Part shown: one piece after another, positions 37,055-46,080 of the stretch
Numbering within the stretch: position 1 is the stretch's first letter
Layout: each line of letters begins with the position of its first letter
Assembly (NCBI RefSeq): GCF_013394855.1
Contig: NZ_JABMLK010000002.1
Location: 1,116,001 to 1,180,000 of the forward strand
DNA length: 64,000 nucleotides
Direction of reading: 5' to 3'
DNA from: Limnobaculum xujianqingii
GTDB lineage: Bacteria > Pseudomonadota > Gammaproteobacteria > Enterobacterales > Enterobacteriaceae
Translations under genes and position numbers: made by a program
Notes under the pieces: model-generated
Database searches by the model: none
Told to the model about the DNA's origin: nothing
The model's input: only the letters and a program-made list of their open reading frames with translations

Positions 37055-37699
37055 ATGAAAAAAATCTTCATTCTCTTGCTGGCAGTAACTTTCAGCAGCC
37101 TGAATGCTATTGCGGAACCGGTAAATAGTCATGCTCAAAGAACATTAATTGTCTATTTCTCTCAACCAGAAAACGTCAAATTAGACGGTGTAGATGGCGT
37201 ATCAGGTGCGAGTATTTTACAAAAAAATGGTCAGATATCAGGTAGCACACAATATCTTGCTCAAATTATTCAACGCTATACGGGAGGAGAATTATTCCGC
37301 ATTGAAACCGTTACCCCTTATCCAACACAACATGAACCGTTACTGCGCTATGCGGAACAAGAACAGCGAGATAACCGTTATCCTGAATTGAAAACTAAGA
37401 TAGATAATCTGACTGATTACGACAGGGTTTTTATTGGTTATCCCATATGGTGGTACAAAATGCCGATGCCACTGTATAGCTTTTTACAGCAACATGACTT
37501 GAGTGGCAAAACCCTCATTCCTTTTACTTCACATGGCGGTAGTCGCTTCTCTGACTCTCTTCGCGAAATTAAACGCCTGCAACCTGATGCCCGGTTAGTG
37601 ACTCAGGGATTGGCTATTTCCAGAGATGATGTTGCTGATGACGGCACGGTAACCAGAGTCGGTGACTGGCTGAATAAATTGACCAGCGTTCAGCAATAA
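37055..37699 (+). CDS. Exported flavodoxin-family protein
   Basis: A 214-residue protein with a predicted signal peptide (MKKIFILLLAVTFSSLNAIA, cleavage about residue 20). The flavodoxin fold is visible in TLIVYFSQPENVKLDG, QYLAQIIQRYTGGELFRIETVTPYP, YDRVFIGYPIWWYKMPMPLYSFLQQHDLSGKTLIPFTSHGGSRF, the last two regions being FMN-binding. An exported flavodoxin is unusual. It follows the hydrolase by 112 bp and is followed after 10 bp by the DUF4405 gene. A TTG at 37043 is a less likely start. Confidence 0.8.
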   Translation: MKKIFILLLAVTFSSLNAIAEPVNSHAQRTLIVYFSQPENVKLDGVDGVSGASILQKNGQISGSTQYLAQIIQRYTGGELFRIETVTPYPTQHEPLLRYAEQEQRDNRYPELKTKIDNLTDYDRVFIGYPIWWYKMPMPLYSFLQQHDLSGKTLIPFTSHGGSRFSDSLREIKRLQPDARLVTQGLAISRDDVADDGTVTRVGDWLNKLTSVQQ

Positions 37700-37709
37700 C
37701 AGGCTTGAT

Positions 37710-38393
37710 ATGAGAAGAAAATATCAGTGTCAGGTTCTGTCAGATGTGATTATGTTATTCATTTTATTATCGTTGATGGGGTTTCATCTGTGGAGTGAAT
37801 ATATCCATGAATGGCTTGGAACAATATTGTTTCTGATGGTTATGTTACATGTGGGTTTGAATACCCATTGGTTGCAGAAGCTATTTCAGGGAGAATACTG
37901 CGCTTTTCGGATCTTGCAGCTGTCAATAAATGCATTATTGCTGTTGCTGTTTTTATCCGCGGTGATAAGCGGGGTAATGCTTTCTCGACATCTATTACCA
38001 GACTTGGTTATACATAGCTCGTCCGATCTGGTCAGAAAAGTTCACATGGCTAGTGTTCATTGGCTGCAAATCATCATTGCTTTACACCTTGGTATTCACT
38101 GGAGAATGCTGGCTAATTTCTTTTGTAAGATTTGGCATATTTCACCCGTTTCTGTATTGATGACACGAATTCTTCCGCTGATTTTTAGTGTTATTGCTGT
38201 TTATGGTATTTACGCATTCATGCAGCGGGAGAGGTTGCCTTATTTGTTCTTTCAGGTCGATTTCGCCTTTTTCGATTTTGATGAATCAATGTTCTTATTC
38301 TATTGGGATTTTTTCGCGATTACGCTTTCCGGGGCTTATTTGAGCCAAATTTTGATATGGCTGATGACATTCAGGCAACGTGCAAGGCGCTAA
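37710..38393 (+). CDS. DUF4405-type membrane protein (cytochrome b-like)
   Basis: A 227-residue protein with about five membrane segments. The spaced histidines in MGFHLWSEYIHEWLGTILFLMVMLHVGLNTHW and VHMASVHWLQIIIALHLGIHWRMLANFF suggest a haem-b-binding four-helix bundle as in DUF4405 and other membrane cytochromes. Next to an exported flavodoxin it could pass electrons across the membrane, which is inference. It is the last gene of the hydrolase-flavodoxin operon. Confidence 0.65.
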   Translation: MRRKYQCQVLSDVIMLFILLSLMGFHLWSEYIHEWLGTILFLMVMLHVGLNTHWLQKLFQGEYCAFRILQLSINALLLLLFLSAVISGVMLSRHLLPDLVIHSSSDLVRKVHMASVHWLQIIIALHLGIHWRMLANFFCKIWHISPVSVLMTRILPLIFSVIAVYGIYAFMQRERLPYLFFQVDFAFFDFDESMFLFYWDFFAITLSGAYLSQILIWLMTFRQRARR

Positions 38394-38465
38394 ATATTAT
38401 CTGACTGGCAAAAAGAGACTAAAGTCTTCAAATAATCAAAGCGGCACTTGTTATTCAAGGTATCA

Positions 38466-38493
38466 TTCGATATATAATAATTTATATATCGAA
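38466..38493 (+). promoter_or_regulatory. Mo-box (ModE-type operator), site 1
   Basis: A perfect inverted repeat, TTCGATATATAA-TAAT-TTATATATCGAA (12-bp arms). The inner part reads CG-ATATATA-N6-TATATAT-CG, close to the molybdate-box consensus. It ends 15 bp before the ATG of the binding-protein gene and overlaps the region of its ribosome site, so binding would block initiation. Confidence 0.75.
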
Positions 38494-38508
38494 ATGAGAG
38501 GATCTCAA

Positions 38509-39561
38509 ATGACACTTTTATCTCCCCGTCTGGCGCTTGCCAGCCTGACTTTGCTTATCTCTTTTTCCACTTTCGCCGATCGTCAGGTTACTGACCAGAT
38601 TGGCCGAACGGTAACCATTCCTGATCGGGTCGATAGGGTGGTGGTTCTACAACATCAAACATTAAACCTGTTGGTACAAATGAACGCTACCGACAAGATT
38701 GTCGGCATTCTGGCCAACTGGAAGCAGCAACTGGGTAGCAATTATGCCACTCTGGTGCCTGAGCTAAACGATAAAGCATCATTGGGTGATTTAACCCACG
38801 TGGATGCTGAAAGCCTGGTGGCGCTGAAACCACAGGTAGTTTTTGTCACTAACTACGCTCCTCAGGAGATGATCGATAAGATTAGTGCCTTGGGTATTCC
38901 GGTACTGGCTATTTCATTGCGCCATGATAATCCGGGAGAACAGTCCAAAGTTAACCCGGCCATGGATGACGAAGAGCAGGCTTATAATTTGGGCCTCAGG
39001 GAAGGCATTGAACTGATTGGTAATGTGATAAATAAACCCGAAGAAGCCAAGGCGCTGGCGGATGCTGCTTTTGCCGGTCGTCAAATAGTTACCGATCGTC
39101 TAAAATCACTGGCGGAACAACAGCGTGTACGAGCCTATATGGCCAATCCTGACCTGAGTACCTATGGTTCAGGCAAATATACCGGATTGATGATGAATCA
39201 TGCCGGCGCACTGAACGTGGCGGCGGCGACGGTAAAAGGCTTTAAACAGGTTGCATTAGAACAGGTTATTGTCTGGAATCCTCAGGTGATTTTTGTTCAG
39301 GATCGTTATCCTAAAGTGGTGGATGAAATCAATAATGATGCAAAGTGGCAAACCATCGATGCGGTTAAGAATCATCGTGTGTGGTTGATGCCTGAATATG
39401 CTAAAGCCTGGGGCTATCCGATGCCGGAAGCCATTGGCTTAGGTGAGCTGTGGATGGCAAAAAAACTCTATCCGGAAACTTTCAGCGACATAGATATGCG
39501 TAAAGAAGTCGATCGCTGGTATCAACGTTTCTACCGTACTCAATATCAAGGCATTGATTGA
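38509..39561 (+). CDS. ABC-type periplasmic binding protein of the BtuF/MolA class, probably oxyanion (molybdate) related
   Basis: A 350-residue exported solute-binding protein (signal MTLLSPRLALASLTLLISFSTFA, cleavage about residue 23) of the class III type used for iron chelates, vitamin B12 and, in MolA, molybdate. VTDQIGRTVTIPDRVDRVVVLQHQTLNLLVQM and GDLTHVDAESLVALKPQVVFVT are typical, as is IDAVKNHRVWLMPEYAKAWGYPMPEAIGLGELWMA. The ATG at 38509 follows AGAGGA; the upstream ATG at 38494 abuts the Mo-box. The Mo-box argues for molybdate or tungstate. No permease or ATPase gene is adjacent. It is coupled to a ModA-like gene. Confidence 0.75.
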   Translation: MTLLSPRLALASLTLLISFSTFADRQVTDQIGRTVTIPDRVDRVVVLQHQTLNLLVQMNATDKIVGILANWKQQLGSNYATLVPELNDKASLGDLTHVDAESLVALKPQVVFVTNYAPQEMIDKISALGIPVLAISLRHDNPGEQSKVNPAMDDEEQAYNLGLREGIELIGNVINKPEEAKALADAAFAGRQIVTDRLKSLAEQQRVRAYMANPDLSTYGSGKYTGLMMNHAGALNVAAATVKGFKQVALEQVIVWNPQVIFVQDRYPKVVDEINNDAKWQTIDAVKNHRVWLMPEYAKAWGYPMPEAIGLGELWMAKKLYPETFSDIDMRKEVDRWYQRFYRTQYQGID

Positions 39562-40295
39562 TGTTAAAAATACTGGCCGCGGGCAGTTTGCGTCGGGTGT
39601 GGGCTCCATTGATGGCGCAGTTTCAGGCTGAAACTGGCATGACATCAGAGACTCAATTTGGGCCAGCAGGATTGCTACGCCAGCGAATCGAGGCTGGTGA
39701 AACCTGCGATTTCTTTGCTTCAGCCAGTGCCAATCATCCGGCTGCATTAATCTCAGCCGGGCTTGCTTTGGGTAGCATCCCTTTTGCCTCTAACTGTTTG
39801 TGTCTGAGCGTAGCACGACGGATTACTAGCGGGAGTGATGATTGGTTATCACTATTGAGTAACCCAGAGTTACGTCTGGCAACCTCTACGCCGGGCAGCG
39901 ATCCTTCAGGTGATTATGCCTGGCAACTGTTTGATAATCTGGAGCGCTATCAACCCGGTTTAGGGGAAAGCCTTAAAAATCGGGCGTTATGCTTAGTGGG
40001 TGGTGCCAATAGCCCGGCGGTTCCGCCTGGAGAGATGGCGGCCAGTTGGCTTATTCGTAGTGGGCAGACTGAGATGTTTCTTGGTTATGCCAGCTATGCT
40101 TCAAACCTGAGGCAACATGCTGATATATTCGTTTATGATATCCCTGAAGAAATGAATGTAGTTGCGCATTACGTTTCTGCGATATGTACTGAAATGGGGA
40201 TGGCACTGGGGGCGTTTCTTCGTACCCCAATAGCAATGGATATCCTTAGAGAGAATGGATTTGGGGTCGGACTCTCTCCTGGTTCAGATTGTTGA
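39561..40295 (+). CDS. ModA-like molybdate-binding protein without a signal peptide
   Basis: A 244-residue protein of the ModA/molybdate-binding family: LKILAAGSLRRVWAPLMAQF (Ser and Gly at the ligand site), QFGPAGLLRQRIEAGETCDFFASASANHPAAL, LATSTPGSDPSGDYAWQLFD, and PEEMNVVAHYVSAICTEMGMALGAFL near the end. These cover the oxyanion-binding regions. There is no N-terminal signal peptide, so as read it is cytoplasmic, unusual for ModA; a sensor role, or a missing leader, is possible. Its ATG overlaps the stop of the preceding binding-protein gene (TGATG). Confidence 0.75.
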   Translation: MLKILAAGSLRRVWAPLMAQFQAETGMTSETQFGPAGLLRQRIEAGETCDFFASASANHPAALISAGLALGSIPFASNCLCLSVARRITSGSDDWLSLLSNPELRLATSTPGSDPSGDYAWQLFDNLERYQPGLGESLKNRALCLVGGANSPAVPPGEMAASWLIRSGQTEMFLGYASYASNLRQHADIFVYDIPEEMNVVAHYVSAICTEMGMALGAFLRTPIAMDILRENGFGVGLSPGSDC

Positions 40296-40394
40296 ATTCT
40301 CCCGATCCGCAGTAAACACCTTCTATTGTTTGATAATCAGTCAGTGTGGATATACCAGAAATACCTACTTAGGAGGTATTTTCTTAGCTTAAAA

Positions 40395-40422
40395 ATCGTT
40401 ATATATTTATTTATATAACGAT
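40395..40422 (+). promoter_or_regulatory. Mo-box (ModE-type operator), site 2
   Basis: ATCGTTATATA-N6-TATATAACGAT, a perfect palindrome of two 11-bp arms and an exact fit to the ModE/Mo-box consensus. It ends 29 bp before the ATG of the yghW homologue. Confidence 0.85.
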
Positions 40423-40451
40423 ATCCAAAACACAAAAGTGAAAGATGAAAT

Positions 40452-40745
40452 ATGAGTAATTTTTTTGGTATGGGATTGATCGCAGGTATCAACAGTCAGG
40501 AACCCTATAGTTCACAGCATATAACGCGTTACTGTGAGGATTTCAGACGCGGCTATGTTATTGGCTATACCCATTCGTTGATGCAATTAAGCGGTGATAG
40601 CGAATTAGTCACCAGAGTTGCAGGGAGTTTGACGCAAAAATACGGCCTGAATAAAGAGATGATGATGGAGATTTATACTGAATTTCAGCAGGACTCCTCC
40701 ACTAACTCATTTATTTCAGGCTATACGGCGGCGGCTCAAACTTAA
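40452..40745 (+). CDS. yghW: YghW family protein (DUF2623)
   Basis: A 97-residue protein matching E. coli YghW in layout: a GxGLxAGxNSQ-type N-terminus (FFGMGLIAGINSQEP), YCEDFRRGYVIGYTHSLMQLSGDSELVTRVAGSLTQKYGLNKEMMMEIYTEFQ, and a C-terminal GYTAAA. The function of YghW is not established. Here a perfect Mo-box is the only visible regulator site, which ties it to molybdenum status. It follows the binding-protein pair by 156 bp. Confidence 0.82.
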   Translation: MSNFFGMGLIAGINSQEPYSSQHITRYCEDFRRGYVIGYTHSLMQLSGDSELVTRVAGSLTQKYGLNKEMMMEIYTEFQQDSSTNSFISGYTAAAQT

Positions 40746-40818
40746 TAAATATATTCGGAAGTCTTGCAGTAGTGGCGATACTAAATGGCTTGTAAGTACA
40801 GAAGATAAGGATAACCGG

Positions 40819-41319
40819 ATGTTTCTTTATATGTTTTACCTTGGTGGTAATGCGGGTAAGTCTAACATTGAAGTCCATGATATTCAGTTTGTTGTGGCAG
40901 AAAAACCAGAAGATGCATGGCCAGTTTTACGTTCAGTCTGGTTTGGTGATGCGGATAAAATTCATATCGATGGCTACGCAAAAATCACCTGGGTTGATGG
41001 GTATTCGGTATCTCTTTCGTTAACGCCTTCAGGAAAAGAGAATCGGTTATTTTTTGTGAATGCAGGAGGTTACCATCCTTCTACTCTGGCAGAGCTCCAT
41101 GCTTTCGATCTTTTTGTTGCCAGAAATAGGGAAGAAGCTAAAACCAAAGGGCTTCAATGTCTTTTGAGTGGGGCTTCACAGCAGCATAAAGATAATTTAA
41201 AAGACGTTGATGATTGCCTGCTGTTAGACAGAGTAGGGGAGTATTATATCCACCTTGAGCCCTGTTCAACAGGGTCGCACTTTAGCCCTGAATGGCAAGG
41301 TTACCAGCCTATCGGCTAA
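40819..41319 (+). CDS. DUF1543-type hypothetical protein
   Basis: A 166-residue soluble protein. The opening MFLYMFYLGGNAGKSNIEVHDIQFVV and the repeated strand-rich pattern (HIDGYAKITWVDGYSVSLS, FFVNAGGYHPSTLAELHAFDLFVARNREEAKTKG) resemble DUF1543 proteins, whose role is not known. It follows yghW by 73 bp and is ended by a strong hairpin, so it may share its Mo-box-controlled transcript. Confidence 0.65.
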   Translation: MFLYMFYLGGNAGKSNIEVHDIQFVVAEKPEDAWPVLRSVWFGDADKIHIDGYAKITWVDGYSVSLSLTPSGKENRLFFVNAGGYHPSTLAELHAFDLFVARNREEAKTKGLQCLLSGASQQHKDNLKDVDDCLLLDRVGEYYIHLEPCSTGSHFSPEWQGYQPIG

Positions 41320-41839
41320 TAATAACGGCAACAACATCGATCCTTATCAATAGAAACAGGCGCCCTAACTAAGGCGCCTGTTTCTATTGTGTGCAATTTT
41401 ATGGCTTTAAGGAGTTGTTTTTCGATATGGATGTGCGGATTAGATGAGGTTGATACAGCTTGTTTTACTATGACTTTGCCTGTGTTATACCCATTCCTTA
41501 TTGATATAATTAATAATTTTTTAAGGAGTGGTTTAGGTTATTGATTAATACTGCGGGTGTAACTTTAATTATTAAAGACTTTCTTATTATTTTGATATGA
41601 TTTTTGAATATTTTATAATCATTTGTTGGTTAATTTATTGATATTTAAATAATTAATTTACATGAGGTGGTTTTGAAATTGTGTTTTTATAAAATCATTC
41701 ATGTATTGATCTTTATCATTAAACGGGTGTTTAGTGTATCTTTGATTAAATTTTCAACATTTCCTATTTACAAAATTAATGAAATGTATAGGATCTGAAA
41801 TCCAGATTAAATGGATAAATGTTATCAGGATGAGTCATT
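41320..41839. other. Gap upstream of the autotransporter
   Basis: About 520 bp with no gene. Apart from the terminator at 41348-41389 it is very AT-rich. A one-mismatch FNR-like sequence, TTGAT-CTTT-ATCAT (41706-41719), lies about 120 bp before the autotransporter start; chance matches are common in such DNA. Confidence 0.4.
41348..41389. terminator. Long hairpin after the DUF1543 gene
   Basis: Perfect 17-bp arms CAATAGAAACAGGCGCC / GGCGCCTGTTTCTATTG with an 8-base loop. A strong transcription stop or 3' stabiliser. Confidence 0.7.
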
Positions 41840-44545
41840 ATGGATAATAGATATAAAGGTTATTATTTAGGAGAGAATACCTCAAAACCTAAAACTAACG
41901 CAGCGCTACAAAATTTACGCCATCACACCAGTCAAAATCCCTTTAATAAAACCCTGCTTGCAGGTGCTATCTTTTTTGCTGCTAACTCCGCTTATGCCGC
42001 AGGCCCTTGTGATTATGTGAGCCCAAGCCCTGAAGCCAGTTGTGTGCATGTTGATAATCAATTAAATATTAATATTCACTCTGATATAAATAAACAAAAT
42101 AATAATAACCCAGCTTATCAATATGAAACTGATTATATGACTACGGATAAATCAGTGATTAATTTAGAGGCGGGTAAAACAATTACGTCAGATGTAACGG
42201 GAATACAGGCTCTGGGTTATAGCACCTCTGAAATTGAAGTGAGTACCTCTGGCAATATTTATACCGGTAAAACCACCGATGTTGATGCTCAGGACCCGCA
42301 GGCACCAATAACCGGGCCTTCTGGTGGCATCATCTATGAGAAAACCAACGTTAGGGAGACCCAACACGCCAGCGTTTATCTGGCGGGGGCATCCGGTGGT
42401 CTTCTGGCTTTAGGGGCCGTGACCCAAAATGCCGATAGTCAAATCATTAACCAGAGTGCCAGTAAAGATACGGCTGCAATATATTCTCAGGCACTGGAAT
42501 CTCGGGTAACCACCTCCGGTGTTATTCGATCTCAGGTTGGGGATGCGGTTCGTTTACAGGATACCGGCCCTGAATACACCTATAGCAGCGGCGGCTATAT
42601 TATTCTCGATCCTGAGAGTGTGTTTGATGTTCACTTGCAGGCGGGTAGTGTGTTTGATGTTCACTTGCAGGCGGGTAGTGTGGTTGACGGAGGCTCTGAA
42701 GGGGCGGGTATTAAAACCATCGGAGGCGCTACTTCCAATATTACTATTGATGAAGGGGCAACGCTGGGGGCGCTGTCTGATATAGCAATTAGCGCTACCG
42801 GTTATGATTATTACGATCTTAACTATGGTAGTAATCCATCAGGCATTGATACATACCAATACACTGGTGCGGCTACCAGCATTACTAATGCGGGAACCAT
42901 TAACGGCGTTATTCAACTGACCAGTGGTCAGGATACGATAGTGAATGACACCACCGGTGTCTGGAATGTTCGTCAGTGGTCTGATTCTGACCGGGATGGC
43001 GTCAGGGATAGCGTTGCCGCTGTAGCAACCAGTGATTTTGGTGGCGGAACTACAGAACTGGACAACCGCGGCCAAATTATACTGACGGCCAATGCCGACG
43101 GCAGTGCAAATAGCGCACTATTGCAAAATTTGAACACCTTTAAAAACCAGGGGCGTTTAATACTCACCAATAACGTGGTTGGCGATCGTTTTACCATTGA
43201 CGGTGATTATGTGGGGAATAACGGCACCATTGAGCTGGATACTTATCTGGGGGATGACAACTCTACGTCAGACTTGGTGATCATAAATGGTTCAACGTCC
43301 GGACAAAGTTATCTGGTGATTAATAACCTCGGCGGTACAGGCGCTCAAACCAGCGAAGGTATCAAAGTTATTGAAGTCAACGGTGATTCATCCGGTGAAT
43401 TTACCCAACAAGGCCGTGTTGTCGGTGGGGCTTACGAATATTATCTGCACAAAAATGGTGTGAGCAATCAGGATGGTAACTGGTATCTGCGTTCACAGCT
43501 TCCTGTGGTCACGCCAGAAGACCCCGATCCTACGCCGGACCCTAAACCTGAACCTGAAAATATCAATCGGCCAGAACCCGGCAGCTATATGTTTAACCAT
43601 ATGGCCGCTAATAGCCTGTTCCTGATGCGTCTTCACGACCGTATGGGGGAAACTCAATATACAGATGCCCTGACCGGTGAGCAAAAGGTGACCAGCCTGT
43701 GGTTGCGCCAGATTGGTGGTCATAATCGTTCTCGTGATAGCAGCGGCCAGCTAAAAAATCAGGGTAACCGTTATGTCGCTCAAATGGGCGGTGATGTTGC
43801 TCAGTGGAGCTCCAATGGTTTAGACCGTTGGCATCTGGGATTAATGGCAGGGTACGCTAAGCAAAACGGCAATACTGAGTCGAAATATTCTGAATACCAA
43901 TCACGGGGTTCTGTTGAAGGCTACAGTGCTGGTTTCTACGGTACCTGGTACGCCAATGATCAAGAGAAAACCGGCAGCTATATCGATGCATGAGCGCTGT
44001 ACAACTGGTTTGATAATGAAGTGAAAGGCGATCAATTAGCAACGGAAAAATATAAATCTCGCGGCGTTACGGCATCCATTGAAGCTGGCTATACTTTCAA
44101 ACTGGGTGAACGAACCTCTGATGGAGCGAAATATTTCCTGCAGCCTAAAGGGCAACTGACCTGGATGAACGTTCGGGCCAATGACCACACGGAACACACC
44201 AGCAGTGGCAGTTCACGGGTTTCCTTTGATGGTGATGGTAATATTCAAAGCCGTCTGGGGATTCGGACCTATGCTAACGGCCATAGCGATATTGATAACG
44301 GCAAAGATCGTGAGTTCCAGCCATTTATTGAAGCCAACTGGATCCACAATACGCATAATTTCGGTGCAACCATGAATGGTTATCGCAACAGTATTGATGG
44401 CACTAAAAATATTGGTGAACTAAAAGTGGGTCTTGAAGGGCAATTGTCCCGCAGTCTGGATCTGTGGGGTAACATAGCACAGCAAATGGGTGACAGCGGC
44501 TATAGCGATACTCAGGCTATATTGGGCATCAAATATCGTTTCTAG
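41840..44545 (+). pseudogene. Autotransporter (type V secreted) with an in-frame TGA
   Basis: The reading frame from 41840 to 44545 encodes a single autotransporter of about 900 codons, broken by TGA at 43991-43993. The first 55 residues include an extended signal region ending ANSAYA. A beta-helix-like passenger follows, then a proline/aspartate-rich linker (PDPTPDPKPEPE) and a beta-barrel (TSLWLRQIGGHNRSRDSS, GLMAGYAKQNG) ending IKYRF. At the break the barrel reads SYIDA-stop-ALYNWFDN, where a Trp (TGG) is expected, so one base change restores the gene. Either a recent nonsense mutation or a sequence error. Tandem duplication inside at 42620-42679. Confidence 0.85.
42620..42679 (+). repeat. 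30-bp perfect tandem duplication in the autotransporter
   Basis: Two identical 30-bp units in frame (42620-42649, 42650-42679) encoding VFDVHLQAGS twice, followed by a partial third repeat. Perfect identity points to recent slippage; copy changes would lengthen the passenger. Confidence 0.9.
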
Positions 44546-44564
44546 TTAGTGTTCATCATTAAAT

Positions 44565-44600
44565 GAAAGCCTGTCCGTGTTCTTCAACCGGCAGGCTTTC
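44565..44600 (+). terminator. Terminator after the autotransporter
   Basis: GAAAGCCTG ... CAGGCTTTC arms around an 18-base loop, 20 bp after the stop. Confidence 0.65.
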
Positions 44601-44668
44601 TGCTTCACATGATAGAGAGTAAGAGAGCCCTCTGCTGATATCTGTCGCGTTTGATAATAGGATCTGAC

Positions 44669-45799
44669 ATGCAACCACGAGTTTTAATTGTTACTACTGA
44701 AGCCCCGGACGTGCTGTTTAGCGGCCTTGGTTTTTTTAATCAACACTTTTGGGCAGAATTAAAACGTCGTCATTATCCGTTTAAAGTGTTGTACCTGAAT
44801 AACCAAAAGACACAACGCTCTCAGTTAGCGGATTATGAAATTGCGGTAGAGCCTGCGTTACCCTTCGACTCATCGCTGGAGTCGCTTAGCCTTAATGTGG
44901 CCTGGAGTACATCTCAAAAAATTCAGCCGATATTAAATGAGTTCAAACCCGACATTATCTCGGTGCATGAAAACTCACCGCTGTTACCGTTCTTTTTTGA
45001 GCTAAATCGGGTGCAGTTTACCCTGCATTCAAGCTATATCGGCATGCAACATTATCTGACCCGTACGCAAAAAGGGATGCAACATTACTGGGAACAAAGG
45101 ATTGCGGTGCGACAAAGTGGGGCGGTGGTTCTTCATAGCAATTGGGCCTATCGTTCTATTATCCAGCATGTGTCTGCAGATATCGTTACGCCCAATATTT
45201 TTCCTATAGGGGTAGATTTTGCTGACTACCCGGCGGATAAAGTTATCCATCCCGAAGGCAAAGTGGTGATTAGCTTCTTTGGTCGTTTTACCGATATCGT
45301 GAAGAACTTTCAGATTTTTCGCGATGCCATTAAGACGCTTCCTCCATTGTATCGGGAGCGTGTAGAAGCCCGGGTTTATGGCCCTGAAAAAATCCCAGAC
45401 TATCTGGAACAGGAAGGTTTTAAAGGCTTAACCTTTGTTCAGGGAGAAAAGAAAAAACAGGCGTTGGCGGAAACGGACATTGTGGTTTTTCCGAGCATGC
45501 AGGAAAGCTACGGGATTGTCGGGCTGGAAGCCTTGCTATCGAACTGTGCGCTAATTGCCACGCCGGGATTAGGTATGGATAGCTATATGCAGCCGGAATA
45601 CGCCTGTGAACCAACGGTTGCCGCAATACAAAACCGAATTATTCATTATCTGTCGAATGTAGAACAATTGCGTAAAGACCAGAAGGCGCAAGTATTCCGC
45701 AATAGCGTTAACCGACCTGAGTTTACCTTAGGCAAGATGACCGAATCGTATATTGAGGTTTGGCAGGAATTGTATAAGAAGTTACAGCAACAACAATGA
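44669..45799 (+). CDS. Glycosyltransferase, GT-B fold (GT4-like)
   Basis: A 376-residue cytoplasmic glycosyltransferase. The N-terminal half carries LIVTTEAPDVLFSGLGFFNQHFWAEL with a glycine-rich acceptor loop, and the C-terminal half the donor-binding region: VVISFFGRFTDIVKNFQIFRDAI, FVQGEKKKQALAETDIVVFPSMQESYGIVGLEALLSNC (about 270-305), the E-x7-E region of GT4 retaining enzymes. ATG 44669 is chosen; the frame begins six codons earlier. The sugar and acceptor are unknown. It follows the autotransporter on the same strand but beyond a terminator, so a shared role is only a guess. Confidence 0.8.
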   Translation: MQPRVLIVTTEAPDVLFSGLGFFNQHFWAELKRRHYPFKVLYLNNQKTQRSQLADYEIAVEPALPFDSSLESLSLNVAWSTSQKIQPILNEFKPDIISVHENSPLLPFFFELNRVQFTLHSSYIGMQHYLTRTQKGMQHYWEQRIAVRQSGAVVLHSNWAYRSIIQHVSADIVTPNIFPIGVDFADYPADKVIHPEGKVVISFFGRFTDIVKNFQIFRDAIKTLPPLYRERVEARVYGPEKIPDYLEQEGFKGLTFVQGEKKKQALAETDIVVFPSMQESYGIVGLEALLSNCALIATPGLGMDSYMQPEYACEPTVAAIQNRIIHYLSNVEQLRKDQKAQVFRNSVNRPEFTLGKMTESYIEVWQELYKKLQQQQ

Positions 45800-45843
45800 C
45801 GGTTTAACTCGTCGCTATGCATTGTGGTTTGTTATCTTTAGTT

Positions 45844-45878
45844 AAAACAGGGCCTGATAATTAATCAGGCCCTGTTTT
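45844..45878 (+). terminator. Terminator after the glycosyltransferase
   Basis: Perfect 15-bp arms AAAACAGGGCCTGAT / ATCAGGCCCTGTTTT around AATTA, with A- and T-ends forming a classic intrinsic terminator. Confidence 0.9.
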
Positions 45879-45955
45879 ATTCTGACACGCTGATTATTTC
45901 CATATTTATAACATCTCTCCTATTGCCTTAAATTATCCCTACATTATCTACGGCT

Positions 45956-45985
45956 AATCTGGTCGCCTTTTTTTGCCAATCTGGT
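45956..45985 (+). promoter_or_regulatory. Direct repeats upstream of the sugar-phosphate operon
   Basis: AATCTGGT occurs at 45956-45963 and again at 45978-45985, 22 bp apart (two helical turns), about 100 bp before the first gene. Paired direct repeats are how MocR/GabR-type regulators bind, and a MocR gene closes this island, so this is a candidate operator. Confidence 0.35.
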
Positions 45986-46080
45986 GCTTATTCAACCGAT
46001 CCCCCCTTGTTATGGTGTTTTCAGATAAAGGTGATACCACCTTTGAACATGTCTAAAAGCCAATATGATGAGGAAGCATG

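Noticed and set aside
43991..43993. TGA as selenocysteine codon
   Set aside because: Autotransporters are not selenoproteins, the position is Trp in the family, and no SECIS-like hairpin follows.
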